Assembly (NCBI RefSeq): GCF_000735345.1
Contig: NZ_JMPJ01000069.1
Location: 59,817-123,816 of the forward strand
From: Ewingella americana ATCC 33852
GTDB taxonomy: Bacteria > Pseudomonadota > Gammaproteobacteria > Enterobacterales > Enterobacteriaceae
Direction of reading: 5' to 3'
Length of the DNA stretch: 64,000 nucleotides
The translations under genes were made by a program, and so were the position numbers. Below the pieces are notes generated by a model that saw nothing but the letters and a program-made list of their open reading frames with translations, searched no databases and was not told where the DNA came from. Every line of letters starts with the position of its first letter. Position 1 is the first letter of the stretch. Shown piece by piece: positions 29,958 through 38,153 of this stretch.

Positions 29958-30798
29958 AAGCTTCCACAATAGGTTGGCGCTGCTCGCCATCGCGCACGGC
30001 GGCGTACAACCTGCTCCACAAGCCATCTCCCAGCGTTTTAGTCACTACCAGTCCCTGACGTTCAAAGCTCTCCACCACCCAGTGCGGCAGCGCAGCAATA
30101 CCCATGCGGGCCGACACCATCTGAATCAATAACAGCGTGTTATCGACGCTTTTCAGCGCCGGGCTAACCCCTGCCGGTTGCAGGAAGTGACGCCAGATAT
30201 CCAAGCGTTGGCGCTGAACCGGGTAGATCATCAAGGTCTCGGCGCTTAAATCTTCCGGCGTGATAATCGCCTGATTGGCCAGCGGGTGATCCGGCGCCAG
30301 CACCAGACGCACTTCGAAATCAAACATTGGCGAGTAGTGCAGACCACTGCGCGGCAGGATGTCCGAGGTCAGCACCAAGTCTAGCTCGCCCTGCTGTAGC
30401 GCGGGCTGCGGGTCGAAAGTGACACCAGATTTGAAATCCATCAACACATTCGGGAAGCGCAGGCGGAAGTTATCCAACGCCGGGGTCAGCCACTGAATGC
30501 AGCTATGACACTCAATCGCGATACGCAATGACGCCTGATGCGGCTCGCTGCAAGCCTGTAGCGCCTGCTGGATTTGCGGCAGCACTTGTTCAGCCAAGTT
30601 AAGCATGATCTCACCCTGCGGCGTAAAGCGGAGCGGCTGGCTTTTACGCACGAATAGGCGGAAACCCAGACGCTGCTCCAAATCGCTGAACTGATGCGAT
30701 AAGGCAGACTGTGTCTGGTGAAGCTGCGCGGCGGCAGCGGCCAGCGACCCGGTATTACGTAGAGCTTGTAGGGTCCGCAGGTGTTTCAGTTCAATCAT
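29845..30798 (-). CDS. metR: LysR-family methionine biosynthesis regulator MetR
   Basis: Activator of metE, metH and related genes with homocysteine as co-regulator. The 317 residues match E. coli MetR in length and sequence; the helix-turn-helix is in [24 protein letters not shown], and the effector domain contains [17 protein letters not shown]-like sequence. It is divergent from metE with a 103-bp shared promoter region, as in E. coli, and its end overlaps yigM. Confidence 0.96.
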   Translation of the reverse strand: MIELKHLRTLQALRNTGSLAAAAAQLHQTQSALSHQFSDLEQRLGFRLFVRKSQPLRFTPQGEIMLNLAEQVLPQIQQALQACSEPHQASLRIAIECHSCIQWLTPALDNFRLRFPNVLMDFKSGVTFDPQPALQQGELDLVLTSDILPRSGLHYSPMFDFEVRLVLAPDHPLANQAIITPEDLSAETLMIYPVQRQRLDIWRHFLQPAGVSPALKSVDNTLLLIQMVSARMGIAALPHWVVESFERQGLVVTKTLGDGLWSRLYAAVRDGEQRQPIVEAFIRSTRQHACDHLPFVRDALKPNAGAPTVKPLSLPHQ

Positions 30799-30861
30799 GA
30801 GAGTCCTTCACCGTGTCATGAATTATTTGCGCTTGTGCAATATACAGTACCTGCGGATTAT

Positions 30862-30885
30862 GGATGTGTAAACATCTGGACGGCT
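30862..30885 (+). promoter_or_regulatory. Tandem MetJ met boxes upstream of metE
   Basis: Three adjacent 8-mers, GGATGTGT, AAACATCT and GGACGGCT, match the met box AGACGTCT at 5, 6 and 6 positions. They lie 17-40 bases before metE, where MetJ with S-adenosylmethionine would repress. The same gap includes a half MetR site (TGAATTATT). Confidence 0.62.
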
Positions 30886-30901
30886 AAACAGGAAGATAAA
30901 G

Positions 30902-33178
30902 ATGACCATATTGAACCATACCCTCGGTTTCCCTCGTGTCGGTCTGCGTCGTGAACTGAAAAAAGCACAAGAGAGTTACTGGGCTGGCAACAGCACTCAG
31001 CAAGAATTACTGGCCACCGGCCGCGAACTGCGCGCCCGTCACTGGAAACAACAGGCCGACGCTGGCGTGGATTTAGTCCCTGTCGGCGACTTCGCATGGT
31101 ACGACCACGTTCTTACCACCAGCCTGCTGCTCGGCAACGTCCCAGCTCGCCATCAAAACGCCGATGGCTCAGTCGACCTCGATACTCTGTTCCGTCTGGG
31201 ACGTGGCCGCGCACCCACGGGGAAACCCGCCGCCGCCGCTGAAATGACCAAATGGTTCAATACCAACTACCACTATATGGTTCCTGAATTCGTGAAGGGT
31301 CAGCAATTCAAACTGACCTGGACCCAACTACTGGATGAAGTGGACGAAGCGCTGGCGCTCGGCCACAAAGTGAAACCAGTGCTCCTCGGTCCCCTGACTT
31401 ACCTGTGGCTGGGCAAGGTAAAAGGCGAGCACTTCGACCGTCTTTCCCTGATTAACGACATTCTGCCGGTCTATCAGCAAGTGCTGGCTGAACTGGCAAA
31501 ACGCGGCATCGAGTGGGTACAAATCGACGAACCCGCGCTGGTTCTGGAACTGCCGAAAGCTTGGCTGGATGCTTACAAGCCAGCCTACGAGCAGCTTCAG
31601 GGCAAAACCAAACTGCTGCTGACCACCTATTTCGACAGCGTGGGCCACAACATTGATACCATTCGCCAACTGCCGGTGCAGGGGCTGCACATCGACGCCG
31701 TTGCCGGTCGCGATGATCTGGCTGCCGTGGCTGACCAGTTGCCAAAAGAGTGGCTGCTGTCTCTGGGGGTGATCAATGGCCGTAACGTCTGGCGCGCCGA
31801 CCTCAGCGCGTGGTTCGAGCGCCTCAAACCGCTGGTTGCTGGCCGCAACGTCTGGCTAGGCAGCTCCTGTTCGCTGCTGCACAGCCCAATCGACCTGAGC
31901 GTGGAATCGCGTCTGGATGAAGAGGTGAAAAGCTGGTTCGCCTTCGGCCTGCAAAAATGTGCCGAGCTGGCGCTGCTGACTTCTGCTCTCAATGACCCGA
32001 AACCAGAGACGCTGGATAAATTGGCCCAATACAGCGCGCCAATCCGCGCCCGCCGTGACTCTAAACGGGTAAATAACGCCGCCGTTGGCAAACGCGTTGC
32101 CGCCATCACTGCCGCAGACATTGAGCGCCCAAGCGTTTACACAAAACGCGCCGAAGCCCAGCGGGCGCGCTTCAAACTGCCTTTATGGCCAACCACCACC
32201 ATCGGCTCATTCCCGCAAACCACTGAAATTCGTGGCCTGCGTCTGGACTTCAAACAGGGCCGTTTGGACAATGCTAATTACCGCACCGGCATCAGCGAGC
32301 ACATCAAGCAGGCGATTAAAGAACAAGAGCGTCTGGGCATCGACGTTCTGGTTCACGGTGAAGCCGAACGCAACGACATGGTGGAATACTTCGGTGAGCA
32401 TCTGGACGGTTTCGTCTTCACCCAAAACGGCTGGGTGCAGAGCTACGGCTCACGCTGCGTTAAGCCGCCGGTGATTATTGGCGACGTTAGCCGCCCGGAG
32501 GCCATCACCGTCGAGTGGGCCAAGTACGCCCAGTCGCTGACCGAACGCCCAGTGAAAGGCATGCTGACCGGCCCTATCACCATTCTCTGCTGGTCCTTCC
32601 CGCGTGAAGATGTCAGCCGCGAAACCATTGCCAAGCAGATTGGTTTGGCGCTGCGCGATGAAGTGGAAGATTTGGAAAAAGCCGGTATTGGCATCATCCA
32701 GATTGACGAACCCGCGCTGCGCGAAGGACTGCCACTGCGCCAGTCAGAGTGGAATGCCTACCTGCGTTGGGCCGTCGACGCCTTCAAACTCAACGCCGCG
32801 ATTGCCAAAGATGACACGCAGATCCACACCCACATGTGTTACTGCGAGTTCAACGACATCATGGATTCCATCGCCGCGCTGGATGCCGACGTTATCACCA
32901 TCGAGACGTCGCGTTCAGATATGGAGCTGATCGAAACCTTCAAAGAGTTCGATTATCCCAACGAAATCGGGCCGGGAGTTTATGACATTCACTCGCCAAA
33001 CGTGCCAAGCGTCGAGTGGATTGAGAACCTGCTACGCAAAGCCGCCGACAGCATTCCGGCCGACCGCCTGTGGGTTAACCCGGACTGCGGCCTAAAAACC
33101 CGCGGCTGGGACGAAACCCGCGAGTCACTGGAAAACATGGTGAAAGCCGCCAAACGCCTGCGCGCCGAGCAGATCTAA
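30902..33178 (+). CDS. metE: Cobalamin-independent methionine synthase MetE
   Basis: Transfers a methyl group from 5-methyltetrahydropteroyltriglutamate to homocysteine. The 758 residues match E. coli MetE (753). N-terminal folate-binding barrel opens with [15 protein letters not shown]; the C-terminal barrel has the zinc ligands in HTHMCYCEF and [11 protein letters not shown]. Single gene, divergent from metR and followed by a strong terminator. To its right begins an accessory island. Confidence 0.97.
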   Translation: MTILNHTLGFPRVGLRRELKKAQESYWAGNSTQQELLATGRELRARHWKQQADAGVDLVPVGDFAWYDHVLTTSLLLGNVPARHQNADGSVDLDTLFRLGRGRAPTGKPAAAAEMTKWFNTNYHYMVPEFVKGQQFKLTWTQLLDEVDEALALGHKVKPVLLGPLTYLWLGKVKGEHFDRLSLINDILPVYQQVLAELAKRGIEWVQIDEPALVLELPKAWLDAYKPAYEQLQGKTKLLLTTYFDSVGHNIDTIRQLPVQGLHIDAVAGRDDLAAVADQLPKEWLLSLGVINGRNVWRADLSAWFERLKPLVAGRNVWLGSSCSLLHSPIDLSVESRLDEEVKSWFAFGLQKCAELALLTSALNDPKPETLDKLAQYSAPIRARRDSKRVNNAAVGKRVAAITAADIERPSVYTKRAEAQRARFKLPLWPTTTIGSFPQTTEIRGLRLDFKQGRLDNANYRTGISEHIKQAIKEQERLGIDVLVHGEAERNDMVEYFGEHLDGFVFTQNGWVQSYGSRCVKPPVIIGDVSRPEAITVEWAKYAQSLTERPVKGMLTGPITILCWSFPREDVSRETIAKQIGLALRDEVEDLEKAGIGIIQIDEPALREGLPLRQSEWNAYLRWAVDAFKLNAAIAKDDTQIHTHMCYCEFNDIMDSIAALDADVITIETSRSDMELIETFKEFDYPNEIGPGVYDIHSPNVPSVEWIENLLRKAADSIPADRLWVNPDCGLKTRGWDETRESLENMVKAAKRLRAEQI

Positions 33179-33208
33179 TCTGCCACTCAAACTGTCCAGA
33201 TGAATGTT

Positions 33209-33234
33209 AAGGAGCACTTCGGTGCTCCTTTTTT
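33209..33234 (+). terminator. Intrinsic terminator of metE
   Basis: AAGGAGCAC, TTCG loop and GTGCTCCTT are followed by T's, 30 bases after the metE stop. Confidence 0.93.
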
Positions 33235-33375
33235 CCTGTGTGTTTAACCTCTCGGTTAATCGTCATATGCCGAATGACTTCTCCCTTTTCTTATTAATAC
33301 AGCGATACTCTTAAAGCGAAGGTTTTTCTTTCGCCAATACACACGCAATTAATTTTTGAATTGGAGAGTTTTACA

Positions 33376-33975
33376 ATGAATATACTTATCGTTGATCAAC
33401 TATCCATTTTCATTCAAGGTATGTCAGTGGGCCTAAAAAATATAATGCCTGATTTAAATGTTAAGGGCGTAAATGATTTAGATACCATGAAGCAAGCTCT
33501 GGATGAAAATCTAATATCGATTGTATTACTCGATGGGGAAATGGCTCGAGATAGATGTGTTTCTCTATTGGATGATATTACTCTTGACCATCCTAAGGTT
33601 CGGGTTGTGGTCATGCTCAATAAAATAAAAAAGAGTACATTGCGTTTTTACCTTAGGCATCATGCCATTGGTGTTATATCCAAAAATGCGTCGCTGGAAA
33701 CTATCGGACAGGTGTTAAGGACCGCATCCTGCGGAATGGTTTGTGTCCCTGATGAGAATTTTGAAGACATTGCCGAAGATCAATCTCTAACTAAACTCAG
33801 CCAGCGCCAAAGAGAAATATTACGACTGATTGCTGCTGGAGAATCCAATAAGCAAATCAGTCGTGTATTAAATATTAGCGCGGGCACAGTGAAATCTCAT
33901 CTCGAATCTATATATCGGCGACTTAACGTTAAAAATAGAACTCAGGCCGCTATGATGCTTTCTCTTGATGAGTAA
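33376..33975 (+). CDS. NarL/FixJ-type LuxR response regulator of the accessory island
   Basis: Regulator of 199 residues: receiver-like domain (1-125) and LuxR helix-turn-helix (about 138-195, LSQRQREILRLIAAGESNKQ, then GTVKSHLESIYRRL). The phosphoacceptor Asp53 and Lys103 are kept, but the acidic pair is D7-Q8 instead of two acids and the switch Thr/Ser after strand 4 is Asn82, so phosphorylation may be altered or absent. The ATG at 33376 has GGAGAG seven bases upstream. The gene is A/T-rich compared with metE. It is convergent with the seven-gene operon 34035-37883 and is its likely regulator; no sensor kinase is near. Confidence 0.82.
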   Translation: MNILIVDQLSIFIQGMSVGLKNIMPDLNVKGVNDLDTMKQALDENLISIVLLDGEMARDRCVSLLDDITLDHPKVRVVVMLNKIKKSTLRFYLRHHAIGVISKNASLETIGQVLRTASCGMVCVPDENFEDIAEDQSLTKLSQRQREILRLIAAGESNKQISRVLNISAGTVKSHLESIYRRLNVKNRTQAAMMLSLDE

Positions 33976-34034
33976 TAAACTATGATATTTGGCAGTTGAT
34001 ATCTACCTTTCCACCAGGGAATGTAATTTATATA

Positions 34035-34397
34035 TTAGTCTTTTAGGTTTTTCTCTTTGCGGAGTTTATTTCTTTCAGCTGATGGAAAGCGCAGACGCAG
34101 CTTTTGCTTATCACGAATTATTTGCCAGAAGTAGTGGCAGGCAACCATCGCTATCCCCACATCTTTTAAGATCCAGATTGGGAATGCGTGGGCATAGAGC
34201 TGAATACCGTGGATTAAGTAAGGTAGATTCAAGGCGCCTTGAGAGGCAAAACCAAAGGCGGCAGCAATTAACGAGATTTTATACCAAGCTGGTTGCTGTA
34301 ACATTCGCTCGTTTAGCGAGCAGAGGAAGATAATCAGCGCGGTTGCGAAATCCATAATAGTAAGTGCAAAAAATCCCCACCATTCAATCATGTGCAT
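34035..34397 (-). CDS. Small holin-like membrane protein, last gene of lysis-like operon
   Basis: Protein of 120 residues with three hydrophobic segments (about 4-27, 36-58 and 67-88) and a strongly basic C-terminal tail (RDKQKLRLRF and onward), the layout of class I phage holins. The start MHMIEWW was chosen because GGAGATGA lies eight bases upstream; three other in-frame ATGs are near. It overlaps the preceding gene by 14 bp. I recognise no named holin family, so the role is inferred from size, topology and the lysozyme in the same operon. Confidence 0.6.
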   Translation of the reverse strand: MHMIEWWGFFALTIMDFATALIIFLCSLNERMLQQPAWYKISLIAAAFGFASQGALNLPYLIHGIQLYAHAFPIWILKDVGIAMVACHYFWQIIRDKQKLRLRFPSAERNKLRKEKNLKD

Positions 34398-34845
34398 TTT
34401 CGTCATCTCCATTGGTTTTATTTACAGCGCGAGTGCGTGGTGCTTTTAGCTGACCTGAAGGCGTCCGCGTTTTTATACCCCGAGCAACACGTTTAAGTTC
34501 ACCGGCAACTTCGAGAATGTCGGAGTCTTCTCGGCGGTTGAAGAAATTGGCTAGCCAGGCAATAACACCTACGCTGACAGCGCCGACGACATATCCCAGC
34601 CCCATTGCTGTATCTGCTTCGTTGAAGTTCATTCCCAGCCAGCGGGAGACAATGCCACCGAGGGCTGATGTTGCGCCGACGCTAATACTGCCAATGATCA
34701 AACCCGCTGAGAATCGGCCATGACGGTGTAGCTTTTTTGGCTGCCAGAAGAATGAAATGCTCAATCCTCCAAACAAACCTGCAAATGCCGCCAGCACCTG
34801 ACTAATGAAAAAGTTGCCTACGGGATCAACAATCACATTTGTCAT
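34384..34845 (-). CDS. Second small membrane protein, holin-like
   Basis: Protein of 153 residues with three hydrophobic segments (about 12-34, 46-68 and 80-102), rich in Gly and Ser (FAGLFGGLSIS, GLIIGSISVGATSALGG), and a charged cytoplasmic tail (about 103-153). AAGGGGG lies five bases before the ATG. The layout suits a holin or a holin partner. The overlap with the next gene suggests that the two membrane proteins are made in fixed ratio. No named family recognised. Confidence 0.58.
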   Translation of the reverse strand: MTNVIVDPVGNFFISQVLAAFAGLFGGLSISFFWQPKKLHRHGRFSAGLIIGSISVGATSALGGIVSRWLGMNFNEADTAMGLGYVVGAVSVGVIAWLANFFNRREDSDILEVAGELKRVARGIKTRTPSGQLKAPRTRAVNKTNGDDENAHD

Positions 34846-34916
34846 GAGTCCCCCTTATTGGTGAGAAGTAGCGCCACGGCGACATGGCGCTGTAAAACAA
34901 CTTATGGGTTTTGTTC

Positions 34917-35483
34917 TCACAGACAGATCAATATTCCGGCGAAAATGTAGTCTTGTGTGCGGAACGTCAGCCTGTTATCAACTAAAGCCGTTGGAACGCC
35001 ATGCTCTCCAGTTGCGGGATCATAGGCATAAAATCCATGGGCATTTCTTCCCAAAGCTATCCAGTGAGTCCCACCTGCAACCAGCACAAGATAAAAGCCT
35101 GCTGCTTGCACCATGCCTTGCAGATAAGCCTCGCTGGCGATGACGGTGGCACTCTGTCCAATAAGCGCCCGCTGAGGCGCAACCAATGGATCAAGCTCAA
35201 CAGGTAACGCTGGCGTGGTCATGACTTGAATGCCGTCATTGAACCCATGCTGAATAGCCAGTGTGACCAGCGTCGAAGGTAATGAAAGGGGTGTGTCATT
35301 AGTGAAGGCATCAGGATAGTCAGTTAAGTCATGCTGTAATTGAATAACTGACGCGTAAATAGTATTTCCCAAAGGGGCATTCGCAGGTGTGCCTAAATTT
35401 CGGGCGTTAATTAATGCTCCCAATGAATAAGCACCGCAGGAATTGCTATTATCAGGTTGTTGCAGGTTGTAATTTTGGAACAT
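34917..35483 (-). CDS. Putative papain-fold (C39-like) cysteine protease
   Basis: Protein of 188 residues with the clan CA order Cys-His-Asp: Cys16 at the start of a helix (SNSCGAYSLGALINARN, with Gln8/Gln9 before it as possible oxyanion-hole residue), His140 (GGTHWIALGRN) and Asp155 (YAYDPATGEHG). This arrangement fits C39/C70-like papain-fold proteases. It has no signal peptide, Gly-Gly processing context or transporter nearby. GAGAGG eight bases before the ATG at 35483 supports the start. It lies between the barnase-like and holin-like genes. Substrate unknown; it could be released cargo, a processing enzyme, or a toxin. Confidence 0.62.
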   Translation of the reverse strand: MFQNYNLQQPDNSNSCGAYSLGALINARNLGTPANAPLGNTIYASVIQLQHDLTDYPDAFTNDTPLSLPSTLVTLAIQHGFNDGIQVMTTPALPVELDPLVAPQRALIGQSATVIASEAYLQGMVQAAGFYLVLVAGGTHWIALGRNAHGFYAYDPATGEHGVPTALVDNRLTFRTQDYIFAGILICL

Positions 35484-35578
35484 AATATATCCTCTCAATT
35501 GACTTATGGATTTACTAAGCATCTTTTAAGATTAATGCTTAATAGGTTGGGCTTGAAATTGTTGATGTTACTTACTGA

Positions 35579-36100
35579 TTATTGGCATTCTTGGATCTTA
35601 ACAAGTGACCGGTAGGTATTGTTGGTCAAATAGCGATAGGGATCATCAGTGCTATATATCAGCCTTTTCGAGCTTCGCAGGCCACGAACGGATTCTATAT
35701 CTGCGCTATACCAGCGGACTGACTTGGGGAGTGCAGCATTTTGTATAGGATCACCACCGATGGACTTTTTGTTCAAAGTCCAAGAGGCTTCCCACAGAGA
35801 ATCAGTATCTGCACCGCTCCAGCCGGCCTGTTTGGCTTTGGCACTGGTTACATAAGTATTAGGTAAGGCATCGTCACGATTGATTTTTTGCAACAGACTT
35901 ACCAGCGCCTTTTCATCTTTTAAGCTTTTATTACCTCCTTTTATTAATTCCTCATTTGCCTGACTAACCGCCTCTCTACAGGAAATAATGCTCTGTGCAT
36001 AAACAGAACAAATAGGCGAAATAAAAGAGACTAAAATTGTTCCAATGGATATCGGCTTAATAAAATTTGAGAATGAAATTAGAGGTTGATTTTGGTGCAT
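35579..36100 (-). CDS. Secreted barnase-fold protein lacking catalytic residues
   Basis: Protein of 173 residues with a signal peptide (cleavage near VYA|QS, about 36). Residues about 82-170 follow the barnase (ribonuclease N1/T1/U2 family) pattern: LPNTYVTSAKAKQAGW, KSIGGD, RWYSADIESVRGLRSSKRLIYS, TYRSLVKIQ. By hand alignment barnase Lys27, Glu73 and His102 are replaced by Ser, Ser and Thr, whereas Arg83 and Arg87 remain. RNA hydrolysis is therefore doubtful. No barstar gene is adjacent, which fits a non-toxic protein. Cysteines near residues 41 and 172 could form a disulfide in the periplasm. GAGGG lies eight bases before the ATG. Confidence 0.68.
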   Translation of the reverse strand: MHQNQPLISFSNFIKPISIGTILVSFISPICSVYAQSIISCREAVSQANEELIKGGNKSLKDEKALVSLLQKINRDDALPNTYVTSAKAKQAGWSGADTDSLWEASWTLNKKSIGGDPIQNAALPKSVRWYSADIESVRGLRSSKRLIYSTDDPYRYLTNNTYRSLVKIQECQ

Positions 36101-36130
36101 TGAAATACCCTCATGGATATAAATGAGTAT

Positions 36131-36580
36131 TTAGGCCTGTAAGAATAAATTCCTTTCGGCTATACGACGGCGAGTGAGGCCGGACACTTCTTTACCGCCT
36201 GCTTTATTCCAGCGGAGAAATTGATCCGCAGCTTCCTGCATTAATCCTTGGTTCAATAATTTAAGTAGGGTAGAGGTTTGTAGATTGCCAACACCCAAGT
36301 TGAAGGTAAATGACACCAATGCGTCAAACTGGTTTTGCGTCAGCATCACGTTGACCCATCGATTGACCCCGGCTTCGCTGGTCGCGAGATCTTTACGCAG
36401 TAACGCTTCCGCCTCTTTATCTGAAATGGCCGCGGGAAAGCTTTCCGATGGCAAAATCAAATGACCATAGCCAATTGTCCATTTCCCTACGACGTCCTGA
36501 TACTTCTTCAGCTCCTTGCCTTCGAAATCTTTAATCAAGGCGATACCTTTTGCGCCGGTACTTAATATGACATTACTCAT
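36131..36580 (-). CDS. T4-type (GH24) lysozyme / endolysin without signal peptide
   Basis: Protein of 149 residues of glycoside hydrolase family 24, cutting the glycan strands of peptidoglycan. The catalytic set is complete: Glu20 (KDFEGKEL), Asp29 (KYQDVVGKW) and Thr35 (WTIGYGH). There is no signal peptide or signal-anchor, so export would need a holin, and two holin-like genes lie downstream in the same operon. The start ATG overlaps the stop of the DUF2589 gene by 8 bp (ATGAGTAA), which indicates translational coupling. A longer reading from 36634 would lie inside the upstream gene and lacks homology. Confidence 0.88.
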   Translation of the reverse strand: MSNVILSTGAKGIALIKDFEGKELKKYQDVVGKWTIGYGHLILPSESFPAAISDKEAEALLRKDLATSEAGVNRWVNVMLTQNQFDALVSFTFNLGVGNLQTSTLLKLLNQGLMQEAADQFLRWNKAGGKEVSGLTRRRIAERNLFLQA

Positions 36581-37178
36581 TTTCCGACTCCTCAACGTTA
36601 GGTTTAGGCACCACACGATTGGTGTATTCTTCAATCAATCGCATGACACTTTCTGGTGGTTCCAACACGGTAAATTGCATTTCGATATCTACATGGCGGC
36701 TATCTCGGCCATCATTGTCTTTGCTGGTGGGCGATAGGCTGACGTGAAAACGGCTGACGTTATCCTGAAGACTTGGCGTCCCGGCAGACAGTTGCTCTAC
36801 GCCGTCGGTGCGCACGGTCAGATGCACTTTCATTTTTTCCAACATCAGGCCACGAGGCGTCGCGAGTGCTACCAGCGGCAGCTCAAAATGGTTCTTCTCA
36901 TCAAGATGCATAATTAAAGTGCGTGGCGTTAGGCTGCCATCATCCATATGGTCAAAGAACGGATCTAATGCCTGCATATACTGATGAGCAATCAATTGGT
37001 TAGCCGATGATGCGGCCAGTTGCATTCCGCGAGTTATATCCTCCAGTGTGACAGGAGTGGGCGGGACCCCCGTGCCTTCTGGTATAGGCTGTGGCTCAGC
37101 AGAAGAAGGCTCTGAGGCTGCTTCATTAGGTTGCTGCGGAGGGCGTTTCCCACCGCCAAACCAATTTTTTAATGACAT
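36573..37178 (-). CDS. DUF2589-type protein A
   Basis: Protein of 201 residues. A Pro/Ser-rich N-terminal tail (about 1-40, including a Gly-Gly-Gly patch) is followed by a region that I recognise as DUF2589: DITRGMQLAASSANQLIAHQY, LPLVALATPRGLMLEKMKV, SRFHVSLSP, GRDSRHVDIEMQF, and PPESVMRLIEEYTN. Family function is unknown. No signal peptide or membrane segment. AGGAG lies six bases before the ATG. An intrinsic terminator stands between this gene and the upstream relative, and the next gene (lysozyme) overlaps it by 8 bp. Confidence 0.7.
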   Translation of the reverse strand: MSLKNWFGGGKRPPQQPNEAASEPSSAEPQPIPEGTGVPPTPVTLEDITRGMQLAASSANQLIAHQYMQALDPFFDHMDDGSLTPRTLIMHLDEKNHFELPLVALATPRGLMLEKMKVHLTVRTDGVEQLSAGTPSLQDNVSRFHVSLSPTSKDNDGRDSRHVDIEMQFTVLEPPESVMRLIEEYTNRVVPKPNVEESENE

Positions 37179-37190
37179 AACTGACTCCTG

Positions 37191-37217
37191 AAAAAGGCCG
37201 TCACCTTCACGGCCTTT
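37191..37217 (-). terminator. Terminator inside the lysis-like operon
   Basis: On the minus strand AAAGGCCGT and ACGGCCTTT pair over 9 bp around a 7-base loop, and the stem is followed by further T's (five T's in all). It lies 31 bases after the stop of DUF2589 protein B and before protein A. Partial read-through would let B be made in excess over the lysozyme and the downstream genes. Confidence 0.75.
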
Positions 37218-37247
37218 GGTTTACAAAGCCTGGATTGAAGGAGTGAA

Positions 37248-37883
37248 TCAGCCCACGGTTTCAGGTTCTTTCGCCGCAGATGTTGGCGTTACTGGGAAAG
37301 TATCGAGTTTTTCTTTGTTAGCTTCGGCAGGGAGCACTGCCGGCTTGGTGGCTGCATCGGTCAGGAAATCAATCACGCGCATTAATGCTTCAGGTGGCTG
37401 CTGGCGCTTGATTTGGGTGTGAATACTGTATTTTGCGCGAGTATCTGATTTACGAGTTTGCTCAGCTTTGTGTGAAACGCGGCCTGAGACTTTCACTTTT
37501 ACTGGGCCCCAGCCGAGAGTGGCTTCAAATGAACCCTCTGCATCGTCGCTGCTGGAGCTGGCTTCGCTTTGAGTGACTTCCAACTCGAAATCAATCGTAC
37601 CTTCTTCAATACAGATGATCGGATGGGTGATGGCCGCCAGCAGAGGAATTCGCATGGTTTTTTTAACCACGCCCTGAATCACTCCGGCCTGATCGACTAC
37701 GGTTTCGTCGTAATCGAACTGCACCGATTCGGCCTTACCATCTTTAATACACACGGACAGTAAGAAGTCGGCATAGGCTTTACTGGCCTGAACCTGTGCT
37801 TTGATCATGGCTTGCAGCGGGCCGCCAATCATATTTTCTAACGGTAGAGCATTGATAACGGAACCAATAAATTGCGTATCCAT
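37248..37883 (-). CDS. DUF2589-type protein B, first gene of the operon
   Basis: Protein of 211 residues, second DUF2589 subtype: LPLENMIGGPLQAMIKAQVQ at about residues 12-31, RIPLLAAITHPIICIEEGTIDFE in the middle, a Ser-rich acidic stretch (SEASSSSDDAEGS), then LGWGPVKVKVSGRVSHK and PPEALMRVIDFL. In many genomes the two DUF2589 subtypes are neighbours, to my memory. No signal peptide. AGGAG lies eight bases before the ATG at 37883; the apparent longer reading upstream is not supported. Function unknown. The promoter must lie in the 270-bp gap shared with the divergent SDR gene. Confidence 0.68.
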   Translation of the reverse strand: MDTQFIGSVINALPLENMIGGPLQAMIKAQVQASKAYADFLLSVCIKDGKAESVQFDYDETVVDQAGVIQGVVKKTMRIPLLAAITHPIICIEEGTIDFELEVTQSEASSSSDDAEGSFEATLGWGPVKVKVSGRVSHKAEQTRKSDTRAKYSIHTQIKRQQPPEALMRVIDFLTDAATKPAVLPAEANKEKLDTFPVTPTSAAKEPETVG

Positions 37884-38153
37884 AATGCGTACTCCTGTGA
37901 GATGAAAGTGATGACGAAGTGCGAGCTCGCAGGGATAACGTAAGTCGAAAGTTACCTGTGAAAAATCGGGTACGCGGCGGATGCGAAGTAGGTGATTGGC
38001 TGATGAATGAATCTGATAGATGGCAGAGGTGAGGGGTTGGAATCTTATTTCGACGGGCAAGAATGCTCCCAAAATCCGCCGATCTCCCTCGCGTTGTGTG
38101 ATTCCCCACTAGGCTTAGTACAGACATTACTGAGACTAACCAAGGAGAGAACA

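Noticed and set aside
36581-36634. N-terminal extension of the lysozyme with hydrophobic residues as a signal-anchor
   Set aside because: It lies within the upstream DUF2589 gene; the ATG at 36580 overlaps that gene's stop by 8 bp and starts the conserved domain.
33376-37883. Complete prophage or tail-like particle at this place
   Set aside because: No capsid, tail, portal, terminase, integrase or repressor genes; only lysis-like and unrelated genes are present.
37884-38072. Extended reading frame of DUF2589 protein B, 63 codons upstream
   Set aside because: No homology or ribosome site; the ATG at 37883 has AGGAG at ideal spacing.
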